DNA of 64,000 bases from Rhododendron vialii (taxonomy: Eukaryota; Streptophyta; Magnoliopsida; Ericales; Ericaceae): NCBI RefSeq assembly GCF_030253575.1, contig NC_080568.1:31213001-31277000 (forward strand). The letters run 5' to 3'. The position numbers and the translations under genes are program-made. Under the pieces are notes generated by a model. The model did not search any database and was not told where the DNA came from. It saw only the letters and a program-made list of their open reading frames with translations. Below, one piece after another: positions 22,801 through 35,300 of the stretch; the first letter of the stretch is position 1; each line of letters opens with the position of its first letter.

Positions 22801-24576
22801 TGCATACAATGCAAGTACCTGGAATTTTTGTGAGAAGGACATTTGACCTCCGGAGGACATCAGATATCTCTATCACATTCCCAGCCCGAATCAAATCCCA
22901 AATATCTTCATACTTGAACACTTTAGGTATCCCAAAACAACCAATCAAAAGCAACAATCCACGAGCATCAGTCTCACAAGCCTTAACCAAACCACCTTCA
23001 GTCATAAGCCGCTTCTTCCAGTCCACTGCGGACGACTCCGCCTCTTGTTTAACTGCATCCTCGATCTCCCCACTATCAAATCCCATTAGCAGAAAATATT
23101 CCAAAACCAAAACCGACGCTTTTCTAGACGGAATCATAGGTGAGTCCTTATAATAGGCTTTGATTCCCTGAAGGAAAAAACGCCCGAAACAATCCAACAC
23201 GAGCTTCGCTGGGTTCGAAGCAAGCTTCAATGCCAAAGGCACTTCTTCGCGAAGTTTGGCCAAATTCGAAAGATTCGATATTATATACTTCCGGAGGCTA
23301 CGAAAACACATGGTCTTGCAGATTGTTTCGATCTCCGATTGAGATGACTCGGGGGTAACATCATCTTGCGATTGTTGTTCTTCAGATTTACCTAATTCTT
23401 CAACAATTGGAGCAAGTACTGTAAAAAGTACTGAGAGTGAGTTCACCATAAATTAATTTTTCTTGAAGATATTCCACTAAAAGTAACATTTAGTGACTTT
23501 TTATCCAGACCTTTGTCAATATTTTTGAAATTCATCGTTCGCCTTGATGAGAACAATCAGAAAAGAACAAAAATATAGACATAAGTTGAAAATGTTCATA
23601 TAATACGTTTTTAAATTCCATTTGTCGAGACGGACATTAATAAAAAAAATTGACCCGAATCTAGGAAGGATTAAGATAACAACTTAAAAAAAAGTCTAGC
23701 TAAAAAACTACCCCAATTTAAGCCAGAGGAAGTCTAATTGAGACGACTGATTATGATTGTGGTTGTTACCCTGTTCTAGGAACACAACAAATCCCAAAAC
23801 ATGCCTATGTTGGGTTTTTGGAACACAAAAACATGCACAACATGCCTACGTGGCAGTGTCGTCTCATAGATAATTGAAAACTAGCAATCCATGAGACGAC
23901 ACTGCCACGAAGGCATGTTGTGCAAGATGTTGTGCATATTGTTGTGTTGTAGACTTTCTCTATCAGGACTTTCATAGTTTGGATATGGGATTTACCCTAA
24001 CGGGATAGGGGATTGGGACTTAGAGTTTAATCCCTCCTAGTTTCTCGGGTTCAAAATCCTCTTGGTGATATAGTCTATACCGAGCTTTAACTGAGACCCC
24101 CGTATTGGGTTGTGGATTGGTCTCCGGATTAGTTGAGGTGCGCCGTGCGCGCAAGCTGGCCGGACACCTAAGCTATCAAGGAAAAAAGTTTGGACATTGG
24201 ATGTACCTGATTGGTCTGCAGGAGGAAGGATTTCAACATTTGGAAGGACCTCTGTATCGAGGAGTTGGAGCAATTGGGAGTCGATGGAGGTTCTGATGAA
24301 GTCGAGGTGCTCGTGTAGCTCGTCGTAGCGGCGGTGGAAGGCGGAGAGGGCGGGGGAGAGGTTCCGGAGGTCGGCGATGTAATTGATGAAATCGGGCAGC
24401 TTTTGTTGTTGTTGCTGTTGTGGTTGTGATGGGGTTTGGGTTGGTAGATTGGGCGCGATTGGGAGGTGGTGTTGGTGTTCTTGTTCGACGGTGGGAGATG
24501 GTTGCGACGGTTGAGGAGGGGGCGGGGCGGGGCGGAGGTCGGGCTTGACGGGTGGAGGAGGGGACGGGGTTGCCAT
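19883..24576 (-). CDS. FRI: FRIGIDA-type protein (flowering-time scaffold)
   Basis: Four exons on the minus strand, 24207-24576, 22819-23418, 20741-20916 and 19883-20650, give 637 aa against about 609 for Arabidopsis FRI. The N-terminus is Pro/Gln-rich, then a predicted coiled coil (about 60-110) resembles that of FRI itself. The conserved FRIGIDA domain runs from about 155 to 415: CFRSLRKYI, ALKLASNPAKLVLDC, WKKRLMTEGG, DARGLLLLIGCFGIP, VDVMYTFGMESRF, then LKDHKMDPSKVLNGW. A second, Lys/Glu heptad coiled coil (about 417-450) and a low-complexity Tyr/Gly/Ser-rich tail follow. By family knowledge FRI is a nuclear scaffold that, with FRL1, FES1, SUF4 and FLX, activates FLC-class genes and imposes a vernalisation requirement. 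Placement in the FRI rather than FRL1/FRL4 clade is inferred from N-terminal similarity and exon layout. The 1.9-kb intron 2 holds a solo LTR and intron 1 holds a hairpin-forming element. Confidence 0.88.
21870..21972. mobile_element. Solo LTR (103 bp) in FRIGIDA intron 2
   Basis: The segment begins tgttggaatttgtcccacat and ends ttttaaca, so it has the TG...CA ends of a retrotransposon LTR. It is bracketed by the identical 5-bp direct repeat gttgc (21865-21869 and 21973-21977). A very short LTR of this kind suggests a TRIM/SMART-class element that was reduced to one LTR by recombination. It is non-coding. Confidence 0.75.
23768..23967. repeat. Near-perfect hairpin / MITE-like inverted repeat in FRIGIDA intron 1
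   Basis: The core arms are 23835-23867 and 23891-23923, 33 bp each with one mismatch and a 23-base loop. Beyond the core the pairing continues with gaps to the stated limits. The element lies in intron 1 (23419-24206) and could be a small foldback MITE or give a stem-loop RNA. No target duplication was identified. Confidence 0.6.
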
Positions 24577-25596
24577 GTGGAGTTTGATCGTGATTTCGAA
24601 GCGGAAGGAGAAGGGGTTACCTGAATAGTCGAGTCCCCTTTAGGCGGTCGGATGCGGGATAAGAATCAGGGTAATTAGTTACGAAAAAAATAAGATAGTA
24701 CGGAATATTATATAAGAAATGATGATAAAATGGGAAATAAAATTATTTTGTAATTGAAATGAAGAAGAAAGGGATATTATATAATAACACCCAGAACTTC
24801 CCTATAAGAGATTGCGAGGCTTAATTAATACCCGGCAAAATATGTTCCCAAATCATGGCTTAACCAGGGGTCCACGGTCGTAGAAGGGGTATTACTAGTA
24901 CCCCTTCACTAGCCCCCATCCAAACAAGCTCTTTGATTTGAGAGAGAGAGAACAAGCCATGTCCTATTCGGTTTGAGTTTCGAGGGTTTTATTTTTTTTT
25001 AAGAATAATGAATTAAGAGATAGAGAGAGAAAATTTACTGAGAACTGCGCCAAGGGTTTTGAGACGATTTGATTTTTATTTTTTTCCCTTCACCATTTTG
25101 TGCGTAAAGAGGACCAGTGTGAATTAAGAGTGGAACGTGGAAGTATTCGACTCCTCAAAGTATACAGAACTAAGCTCAACAATAGACTAGGCACAAAAAC
25201 AATGTACAAGATAAGAAAGAAAACCATAATTTTGCTCCAAGGCTTTATTAAAGATCACAGAATCCGACTATTACAAATGTGACTGGAATGTGTGGTCATT
25301 CCTCACTCTATTACACGGAATTCGTATAACAAGACGAAAGAAATTTAGAATGTAGTAACATTTATCCAAAAACTTTTAGAGCATCAGTCTACTTGCTACA
25401 ATAAGAGAGCATCAGTCTACTCGCTACAATAAGAGATTGGTCAGTAAGATGGTCAAGAATTATCAGTTGGGGTCAAGGTGAAGGAAACAGCCCTCAACGG
25501 GGCCGTGCATCTGCTTCCTTGGTGCAAGGCATCACAGGAACATCAAGTTTGGTTCATTTTGCTTCACATGATTCTCGTTTTTCCAATCCCCACCAG
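24577..25596. other. Spacer between FRIGIDA start and COA5 end
   Basis: This should contain the FRIGIDA promoter and 5' UTR next to 24576 and the COA5 3' UTR next to 25597. A duplicated phrase, agagcatcagtctac...ctacaataagaga, occurs twice around 25380-25435. No other gene or element is supported. Confidence 0.4.
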
Positions 25597-28500
25597 CTAG
25601 TAGCCCTTATTTCCGTGAATTCGTGCCCTCATGTCAACCTGAAAACGTAAAAAAATAAGTAGAAGAAGGTAGAAGATGGGTGAGTCAATCTCATCTGGTA
25701 ATTACTTCATATCCTATTTGAACAATCATAGATCCATATGGGTTTCAAAACTTTTAATTTCTACTTCAAGCCATCTAACATTATATCTGTATTCAACTAG
25801 ATCCCATAAACATTATTCCATCAAGTTTCATGCCATATGTAAAACCAGATTCTGGGTTTTCTTTTTCCGCACAGGTGCAATTAAATAATGTCATCCGACT
25901 CTATTGGTCTATTCGTAATGTACTAGATTTTCACTCTCGGTTTTCATGCTTGTCTAAAGCTACTTTATTATGACACAAATTTAGTCTTGCACCTTTGTAT
26001 AATGTAACAAGTAACCCCAATAATAGTTGTAGAATGAGCAACTATACTATGTTCCAAACATATGGTAAGTCGAGTGTTCCAACTTCTGAGAGCACCTCAA
26101 TGATCGAACAAAAAGCACTAGGTTATTCACAAAAGTGCATACAGGGTGAAGACATATAACTTAGACCAGCACTTCAACTGCAAGCTGCAAGGATTTCACT
26201 GTTCCCATGTTACAGTGCTTAACCTGACCATTTGTCAGTTGTCGCCAGTGGAAAATACTGCAAGAAAATGGAGGGGCACCTGAAACCCGTGGCAAGAATA
26301 GGTTTTCTTCACTTCAGCAGATATGACCGTTTTATCAAAACACATGGTGTCAAATAATCATAACAGATAGAGGTAACTGACACGGTTAAAATACTAAAAC
26401 ACCTTGAAATGTCCACTCGACGTTCACTTGTTCAGTCACATAAATTGGCATGAATGATTTTAGGTAACATTTTCTTATAATGCGCTGTCAAAATCCGTTA
26501 ATGGGAGAAAAGAGAAGAACTGCTAGAAGGTGAAACCAATACCACCCAAAACGAGACTAATGTGCCGGACTTCCATTTTCCCCTTGATGTTCTCGGCAGA
26601 AAGGGCTAAGGATATTACAAAGCCACATCTATGACTCTTCCCAACATTCCGCTGGTTCCTCGATGTTTTAATGGGGTTAATCTTCTATTTTCACATAGAC
26701 CCCATGGATGTATGGATTGAAAAATTACTTGAGAGTGGGACATCTCCTTTCTGAATCCTGTCATGAAAACTGTTCCCCTTATCTCTTGTTACTGATCAGA
26801 AGCTCCAAAGCATTCATTACAATGTAGGGGATATCAAAAAAGCAGTTTAAAACAACTAGCAGTATTCAGGCATACACCCCACTTGGGCTAATATTCATAT
26901 GTAATATGAAAGGGGGTTCGAAAACAGGCATCGCAAGAAGTATATATGAGTCGATCATCGGATCATCCACTACTATCAGACAATAACATCTTGATAACTT
27001 GCATGAGTTATAATTTGGACACACACACAAGAACAATGCCAGGTGAACCGGCATACACCTAGGCTACATCCACGGCTAGCTCGAGGAGAGATTGGATTAT
27101 GCTACAACAGTGTGGACCCATGAGATTCCACAACAAGAGAACTATATCTAAGGAATTACAAGTCCAAATTTAATGTGTACTTGCTATAACTTGCGAGAAC
27201 AGGGTCAGAGTCGAGCAAATACAGGTGAATATGAATGTTCTAATACGATGTCAAACATATTTTTGCTGCTTTTTTATGACAAAGCATGTGAAACAAGGGC
27301 CGAAATCAAACATCATATGACACAAAGTAAGACATGAAATACAGGAGCATCAGCCAAATAGTTTTGTCTATACCCAAACTCTATGGTGTCTACCTTGTGT
27401 CTTCATTCTCCAACAAACCTACCTTTACTTGGCCTCATTCTAAATCTGTCAACTTAAGACCAATACGTGCCAGACCATGGCAGTTTTACCCGCAAAAACA
27501 AAGCAAAAATAGTATTGCATAATAGCGATCCAACAGTCTTCATTCATGAGAACACATGAACATAGGCCCACCAGCCCAAGCTTTAAGTTCCACATAATTA
27601 ATGAGTATATGTACTTAAGCTTCATCTAATGACTCGCAATGCAGATACCAAATCATGCTTATATAGCTGCCCAAAAAACAGTCTCTCAGACATACATACA
27701 TTCATGACGTGAAGCTTAAAAATAAATTAGAGTTGAACACTTTTCTCATTGTCAGCAATTATAATATATTTTTCAAGGTTTATGACATGCCATGAGTTGA
27801 ATTTTTGAACTGAACCTACAGAAACACTATTAAAGAAGTGGACTCTGAGATAAAGTAAGAGGGAAAAACATGCCTGGCCTCTCTTGCAATTGAAATATGT
27901 TTCCCGCAGTCCCACACATTCACTTGAGATGCATGGGCTCTTCTCCTTGGCACATTCTCTGTATGGTCTCTTCTCAACCTAGACAAAAAACAACCAAAGT
28001 GATAAAATGTCAAGAGGACTGAAGGCATATAAATAAAGATATGCATGCCTAGATACGTCCGTATCCATAAACTGTGAGACTTCAAACAAATCCAAAAGAT
28101 AGAATCCCAACTGAAGCCAGCCCAAGTTCTCATTGTGCCTTGACTTGATTCAAAATCAACAGCTACTATACTTCCTATGGAGCCGCAAAAAACGGAGCCA
28201 TTAAATGAACTTGACTCAAAAAGGTAGTTTGAGACTGACTTGTTCCATAAACAAACGAGGCTTGAACCTGACACTTAAAACCAATACACTTAAATCAATA
28301 TGCTTATGTCGACAAAAAGACCAAGCTATTTGAGCTGGGCTAATGATGAGCCTTTATAGCGACGAGCTTGATCAAAACTCGTTTGAGGTCACCTGGACTA
28401 CTAAGCAACCATAGTCCGAACATAGTTTGAAAACTCGTTACGTTTTCAAAACAAGCTGAAAGAATTGCAGCTGCCCTAAATCCAAGCCCAATAAACTAGT

Positions 28501-28977
28501 TGCGAGCCTTGCTGCTAGCTAAAAACAGCCCATTAGTTGTCTCAGCTCGTTTAACCTGGAAAATACTCAATTTTGTCTTCTGGGTTTGTAAAATTCTGTG
28601 CAATTTTATGGTGCTTCTGACAGCATAGGATAGCAATGCCATGATTTAGTCTAGGAGTAACAAAATTTAATCAAAACTTGAAGATTTTCAATGCAGTCCT
28701 GTGCTATAAGTTGAATAATGAACCACAACTGAGTGTTTTTATGCCATCTCTGAATCAAATCACAAAAAAAAATATCCTGCAACAGAATCAGAGTATGAAA
28801 TGCAACAGCTTATCAAACGGAAAAATATTTGATCCCAACTATGTGAAATACTATATATGACGCAACTGAGGGATTAAGTATACGTAAGTATGGATTGAGA
28901 GGGAGTACCTTAACACAGTCTGATTCGCTGAGGCACTTGACCAGTTCTTGTGCTAGGCCCTTGCAGGACTTCGACAT
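25597..28977 (-). CDS. Mitochondrial cytochrome c oxidase assembly factor PET191/COA5
   Basis: Three small exons on the minus strand, 28909-28977 (69 nt), 27874-27978 (105 nt) and 25597-25638 (42 nt), give a 71-aa protein, the usual length of plant PET191 homologues. It starts MSKSCKGLAQELVKCLSES and ends RARIHGNKGY. The twin CX9C pattern is visible: Cys5-X9-Cys15 and Cys44-X9-Cys54, with further cysteines at 21, 32 and 39. By family knowledge the protein is imported into the mitochondrial intermembrane space by MIA40 oxidative folding and is needed for complex IV assembly. Both introns are large (0.9 and 2.2 kb) against tiny exons, so the gene is easily missed by open-frame searches. Intron 2 uses a GC donor (GGCCAG/gcatgt). 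A (CT)n tract sits directly upstream of the ATG. Confidence 0.92.
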
Positions 28978-28978
28978 T

Positions 28979-28999
28979 CTCTCTCTCTCTCTCTCTCTC
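28979..28999. repeat. (CT)n microsatellite at the COA5 start
   Basis: The tract begins one base from the COA5 start codon and lies in its 5' leader. On the transcribed strand it reads GA. Confidence 0.9.
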
Positions 29000-29212
29000 C
29001 TCTTCCTCTCTCCCCTCCCACCGCTTCGTAATTTTACTCGTAAAATATGGGCCTTCCGTGAGGGTTTTAGAGCTGGGCCGACTGGTCAGGCCCATTTTCA
29101 AGAGACCGGTAAGGCCCATTTGGGGGAAGGTTTGGTGCCATTAATTAGTGGGCTACTTTCACTTTCATTATAGGCCAACATGTAGCTGTGAGTTTTCATT
29201 CGTCCACATGCC

Positions 29213-29491
29213 TAGGGCCGTAAACGAATCGAGCAGCTCGCGAGTTCGGGTCGGTTTGGCTCGTCAAGGCTCGGCTCATTTAGTTAACAAGCCGAGCTTG
29301 AGTTTTCGACTCGTTCGATAAAAGCTCGGCTCATTAAGGGAGGCTTGGCTCAATTAAAAAGGCTCGTTTAGTAAATGACTAAGCTCGGCTCGTCAAGGAA
29401 CGAGCCAAGCTCGAGTTTTTAGCTCATTTAGTAAACGGGCCAAGCTCGAGCTCGCCGAAACTCGGTTCGGCTCGGCTCGTTTACACCCCTA
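29213..29491. mobile_element. hAT-like MITE with GGCTCG-rich interior
   Basis: The left end is tagggccgtaaacgaatcga and the reverse complement of the right end is taggggtgtaaacgagccga. The 8-bp flanks cacatgcc (29205-29212) and cgcatgcc (29492-29499) agree at seven of eight positions, as expected for a hAT target duplication. The interior consists of repeated ggctcg/gagctt phrases and can fold on itself. Related, less complete copies seem to occur near 28320-28560, 36480-36610 and 61560-61840. Confidence 0.65.
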
Positions 29492-30069
29492 CGCATGCCC
29501 ATGGCATGGACATTGTGACCTAGGGGTGTTCGGGTCGTGTCATTTTGAGTTTAGCGTCATTTTAGATTCGTGCTAAAAAATACATGTCAATTGAAACAAT
29601 CTACGTATTTGATACTGTTTCGAATTTGGGGTGACACAATTAGCCCACTCACAGTAATATTCTTCCGAAATATGTGCAGAAAATTATAAATAGCATAATG
29701 CTACTTGTATGATGTTGACATGCAACACTAGTGAACAAGATTAGACTCAACAATGTCAGGTATCAACAACTTGTTCAATGAATAACAAGTGGATTTTATT
29801 TTTTTTGGTACCATGATACCATCATAATCAAAGAGAGAATGTATTCGTTACTTTATGACTGTATATATTTTAAAGAGCAAAAATTTAATAAAATAACACA
29901 AACCTTACTGATCTCTTTTGGCATTGGGTCGAAAATTAGGTTCCTGTCACATTCAGATTAATCGTATGTAATTCGGGTTAACAATCTATAAGAAGAAATT
30001 AATATGATTACTATTGTCAATCTCGAGTTATGGTACCATACATGTTCAATATGTATTAGTCTCAGTTTA

Positions 30070-30499
30070 GGCTCTGTTTGGAATCTAGAGAAAATGGGGG
30101 AAAAGGAAGGAAAATAAGGAAATTTCCTTAATGATTGATCGGTTCTTATTTGAAGGAAATGGAAAATAAAATAAGGAAAGAAGGCTCTGGAAAGGGAAAT
30201 GGTTGAGGAAAATTTGAGAGAAAACCCACCACACAATTATTAGGAACAAAAATGCTACACACAATAGTTGTGCAAAACCGTCAATTGTTGTAATGGACAG
30301 TCCAGATTCGCTTAGGGAATAAATAAACTATTCGCGCGAATAGTTTACACAGTTAAAGAATTTCGTTTTCCTTCCATTTTTCGCATAGTTTCTTTTCATT
30401 TTCTTTCTACAACCAAACAAGAGAAAAGAATTCACTTTCTTTACATTTTCTCTCTCTTATATTTTCCTTTTTTTTTTTTGGCGAATTCCAAACAGAGCC
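30070..30499. mobile_element. PIF/Harbinger-like MITE between COA5 and ACR11
   Basis: The inverted ends are ggctctgtttggaat at left and its complement attccaaacagagcc at right. TTA lies directly outside both ends (30067-30069 and 30500-30502), the diagnostic 3-bp target duplication of PIF/Harbinger elements. The interior is purine/pyrimidine-rich (gggaaaaggaagg and ctttttctc types). A region around 30245-30360 looks like a different nested insert. Confidence 0.7.
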
Positions 30500-30739
30500 T
30501 TAATTTTTGTATTATTTGGTCGTATCATATTTGTGTTAATGTTGAAAACTAATCGACCCAAATTCTTTAACTTCACGTTGAATTCGAATGGAGTTAACGA
30601 ATCATGTACCTATCCCAACATGTAAAAGTTACAAAGGAAAGAAATGTGTGAGTGGTTTGGGATAGAGAAATGGAACCAAACAAAGTGAAAAGGTAGCAAA
30701 AGAAAGTGAAGCCATAGGCATTATTCTAACCAGACGCGT

Positions 30740-31800
30740 CGCTGTTACTGCCCCCGAGTGGATAGCCCATTTGCCCGCATTTTTCGAGTGGGAGAAGATG
30801 AGGTACGGGTTCGTTCGATGGAAAGATCAGATAACACTACAAATTCGGTTGGATTGATTTCTGAGGACCAGACGCAAAGAAAGCTCTACAACCTGTATAC
30901 AGTGCCAACGAGCGTGTAACACGTGGGGCTGAAAAAAATCTTTGAACCTCTTCCTTCTTACTGTTGTACGGTGAAAGGATAGAACGGTTAACTGGGTACC
31001 TGAAAACCAAAGGGTGGGTACCTGAAAATCAAAGGGGGTGTACCTTCGGAAAACGCTCCGACGAGCAAGTTAGTAAGAGCCCAAGAGGTAGAAAAAAATA
31101 TGCTTTTAATGACGTTTGTAGGAATGAGAGAGATTAGAGCATTTACCTTGTGATATCACACCTTATTTATAGGCCAGGCTTTGTGTGTTAAACAAGTAAA
31201 TGATGTCATTTTAGACAAGTAGATAATGAAAGCTTCTAGAATCGATCATAAGTAGAAAACTTCTAGATGACCATTTGATTTCCATTTGCAGGCACTATTC
31301 CTTAGATATTTTTTTGAATGATAATGTACCTTCTGAATGAAAGCTTTATACCACTGAGCGTGCTAAGGTTTTACTGAGAAATCATGCGGTGGAACATACC
31401 CGGAAGGAAATATGCACAGGCACTATTCCTAAGATATTTTTTCGAATGATAATGTACCTTTTGAACGAAAGCTTTATACCACTGAACGTGCTAAGGTCTT
31501 ACTAAGCAATCATGCGGTAAAACATACCAGGAAGGAAATACGCTTGAGAGAGCCTTTGAGGGTCGGCACATGCTCGGCGGAACGGTAGAGTGCCTTCTCA
31601 CGACGTGTAGTGATGTTACAGACGAACTGAGGATCCCGCCTTATTGGTTCTGAGTACGAAAGAACCCTCTGTACCTTTCGAACGACGGATATTTCAGCCC
31701 CTACATAATCTAATAACACTTTTTCACCTTTTCCACATAGATGGTGAGAGATCGATTATCGCCACGCGTACTTGATGCGGTGGTTAATGCCCTCTCGGCT
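30740..31800. mobile_element. Possible retroelement-derived region with an imperfect 128-bp tandem duplication
   Basis: A stretch starting ggcactattcc at 31291 is repeated from 31419, about 128 bases later, with several differences. Both copies contain gaatgataatgtacctt and ataccactga. The phrase aaacgctccgacgagcaagt near 31050 and the ttatttataggcc near 31168 recall regions of short non-coding LTR elements in other plants, but no complete LTR pair or target duplication was found. The assignment is weak; the tandem duplication itself is seen directly. Confidence 0.35.
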
Positions 31801-32160
31801 TCTCTCACGCATATGCGGCTTACCATTATCTGTTTCTTATATACTTAAGTAGGCTAGACATTGTAGGTGGAGTATATTGATACGTATATATACTCACAGA
31901 TAAAGACATGTATCACACGCTTTCTCATGAAAAATGGCGGAAATTGCTAGAAAACCAACAACATCTACAGCTACTACTCTAAAAGCCAAACGGGTCTTCC
32001 ATTCTAGCCCCAACAATATCCATTCACAGACCCAGTTCTTGAAATTCGTGTTCTTCGACTTCTTCTTCTAGCACTGGCAGTCCACACCAACCCAGTTGAA
32101 TCAAGATTTTCTTGTGTTTTTTTTTAAACCAAATTTGTTGTTTTAATTGTGGGTTTGGTA

Positions 32161-32324
32161 ATGGCTGTGACTATGGCTTCTGGGAGTACTTCATTTGGGC
32201 TTTACACTAATTTGAGAGGAGTTGAGAAGCAACCCTTCTCTTTCTCTAGAGTAGGCGTCGTTGGAGCCTTTTATGGGTTCGATTCAGTTCGCCGTTTCGG
32301 TATTTCTCACAAGGGAAGGTACAC

Positions 32325-32381
<57 letters not shown>

Positions 32382-35300
32382 GGTGTGGTTATGTCTGTAT
32401 ACCAATTTGGTAAATTTGCCCAATTAGCTGGAGTCTGAATTTTTTTCACTGACAAAGTAGATGGAGAATGTCCTCCATATGATTGACTAACCAAATGGGA
32501 TCTGCAAACACTGTATAGGGACCTGCGAATAGGGTCTTTTGGACAAATTTGTTCTCAGTTAGCTGTTAGACCATCTTCGGCCCTTACTCAGTTTTAACCT
32601 CAGAATGAAAATCTGAGTAAAACCCCAAAAATCCCACTCCAGCTCTGAAACCCATATCAAATTGAGTTTTCACTCAAAATTTTCACCAAATGAAGGGAGA
32701 CTTGATTTTTTTGCCATCGGCCGGGAGACTTAAACCTTTACTCAATTTTTGGAGGCTATTTTCTCTCTCTCATATTTACAACTATGCCATTAATGAAGCT
32801 TTTACTCAAATTTATGCTTGGATTTAACTTTGCGCATTGGAGTGCTCTGTATCTAATGAAGCTTTTACTCTAAAGTTTACTCAAATTTTGGTAAAAAAAT
32901 TGAGTAATGGGTGGAAATGCTCTTAGTAACTTAAAGTATTATTGTATCACAGGATTTGGATTTTCCCACTCCTTTTATGTTGTTTGGCTTGCCCATGGCT
33001 TTTATCTGTTTTTATTCATTTGGGGGCCTTTTCGTTTAAATTATCAGTATAGTAAATTTTGAACCCTTGCCAGTTGTATTTTTGCTAATTGTTGTCTGTT
33101 TTTAATTGATTATGTTTACTTGAGTTTGATGATGTACTAGTGTTTCTCCTTTTCTTTATCATGTTGGTGTGGATAATCTACACAATTTTGGTAAGTAAAT
33201 TTCTCTTGACTAGAATGTTCATCTATGGGTAGTAGTATAGCCTATTTGGTGCAATGGGTCGCTTATGAACACTTGGAGTGTAGCTCATAAGTTGAGTTTG
33301 TTGATAAAAAAAATCAAATGCATGAAAAACCACGTACCACATTCATACTTATCCATTCGCAATCATCAAGATTGTTTTGTAGAAGTCTTATTTCATTATT
33401 TTAAATGCTTTTGGTCAGATTGTCATCTTCAGTAATCACACTCGTTCCAAGAGCATCAGCTGCCACAGCTGTGGAGGTATCAAGCAAAACCACGTGATTG
33501 ATTAACATTTTTATCCACTATTTCATTTTCTTATTGCTTTATCTCTTTTCGTTGGTTTGTTTGGAATGTCGTACAATAAGCAGGATGGAAGTTATCGGGA
33601 GACTGACTCAATTCCAACACCCAAAGTTATAATCGACCAAGATTCAGATCCTAATGCGACTGTGGTGGAGATAACCTTCGGCAATCGCCTTGGAGCGCTT
33701 CTTGACACTGTAAGACCATTTGCTTTCTTGTTTAAGTAGTACTTATTGTTTATGCAATTCTCTTTTCTTTTTCTTTTTTTCCTTCTGCTTATTCAAGCTG
33801 CTCTATCGTGTTTGTTTAGCTACTGCTTCTGTTGTTTATCTGCTGCTTCTGTTGTTTATCTGCTATAACATACCTTTCACGTTTTTGCTTGCTGTCTGTA
33901 AATGGGTTGCAGATGAATGCACTTAAGAACCTCGGGCTGAACGTTGTCAAGGCAAATGTCTATCTTGATTCTTCTGGAAAGCACAACAAATTCGCCATCA
34001 CTAGAGTGTAAGTCTATCATGGTCTTACATGGTACTAGTTGAGTCCTTGGCCCTGTTTGTTTGTCCGGATTTGAGTGTCATGTTGGACTATAAATCCAAG
34101 AGGACCATATACCCTGAATTTGGTTGAACTTTGGCAGTCAGGAGTTAGTGTTCACCAGATATTATATCTCACAAGATAGGAGATATACAATACCAGAGGT
34201 TTGTATTATTAGATCCTTCGTACTAGTCCGTTGTGATGACTTATCCCATGAGATTATATCCCTTCACTCCTAATAGAAAGAACAAAGGTGCCTTCATTTA
34301 TTGCTCGGAGGATTTTAGTGGACTTGGACGCATGATTAGATTTCTGTTTCATCATGTGTAAAACCACATAACGAAGTTAATACATGTTCATCAATAAAAA
34401 AATTCCAGCAACAAAGAGGCTACTAGAAGATCAAAGAAACAAAAAAACAAAAAACAAAGAGGCTACTAGTATCTCGATGCTATAATCAATTCTTAGTTGG
34501 AATGTGCTTTACTAGAATCTGGATTGGGGTTTGGAACTAATGCTGTGGAGTGATTCCGGTTGCTTTCGTGGTGTGTATTATGCAGTGACACTGGTAGAAA
34601 AGTTGATGATCCGGAATTGCTTGAGGCAATTCGTTTGACAATTATAAACAATCTTCTTGAGTATCATCCGGTATTCCTGAGTTTCATGATTCTTTGCTTA
34701 ATTCTGTCCGATTGGACACGTGCTGCTGGATTTACCTCTCTTTACTGATTTCTTACTGTATTCCATTTTTGGTCCAGGAGTCAAGCTCCCAGTTAGCAAT
34801 GGGAGCAGCCTTCGGAATTGAGCCGCCACCTCAAACGGTCCTCCTCGGCTTTATCGGATTCCTTCATCATTTGTGTATATACTCCCTCCGTCCCAAATTC
34901 TTTGTCCGGTCCGCAAAACGGAGTGTTAAAAATAATACAATTTTTGCAAGAAAAAATCAAAAGTTTTTCAACAACTTACTAGATATCAATGAATATTTTT
35001 AATTTGTGAAAAAAGTTTGAATTTTTTCTTGAAAAAATTGCATTATTTTTAACACTCCGTTTTGCAGACCGGACAAAGAATTTGGGATGGAGGGAGTATT
35101 ATTTACGTGTACTGTAGAAGTGTAGAACCTTTGTGAACACTACTATTTAGTTACATGAGAAGAGCATGGTTATTTTTATTTCTTCATATTTTATAGTTAT
35201 AGCTTATTTGTACCATAGAACCTTTTTGAACACTACGATTAAGTTGCAGAAGAAGAGCATGGTCCATTCGTAGTTTTGGTGGCTCATTAGTTTTCCTGTA

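Noticed and set aside
27816-28274. 152-codon minus-strand frame
   Set aside because: It crosses COA5 exon 2 in the wrong frame; the correct frame gives the PET191 cysteine pattern.
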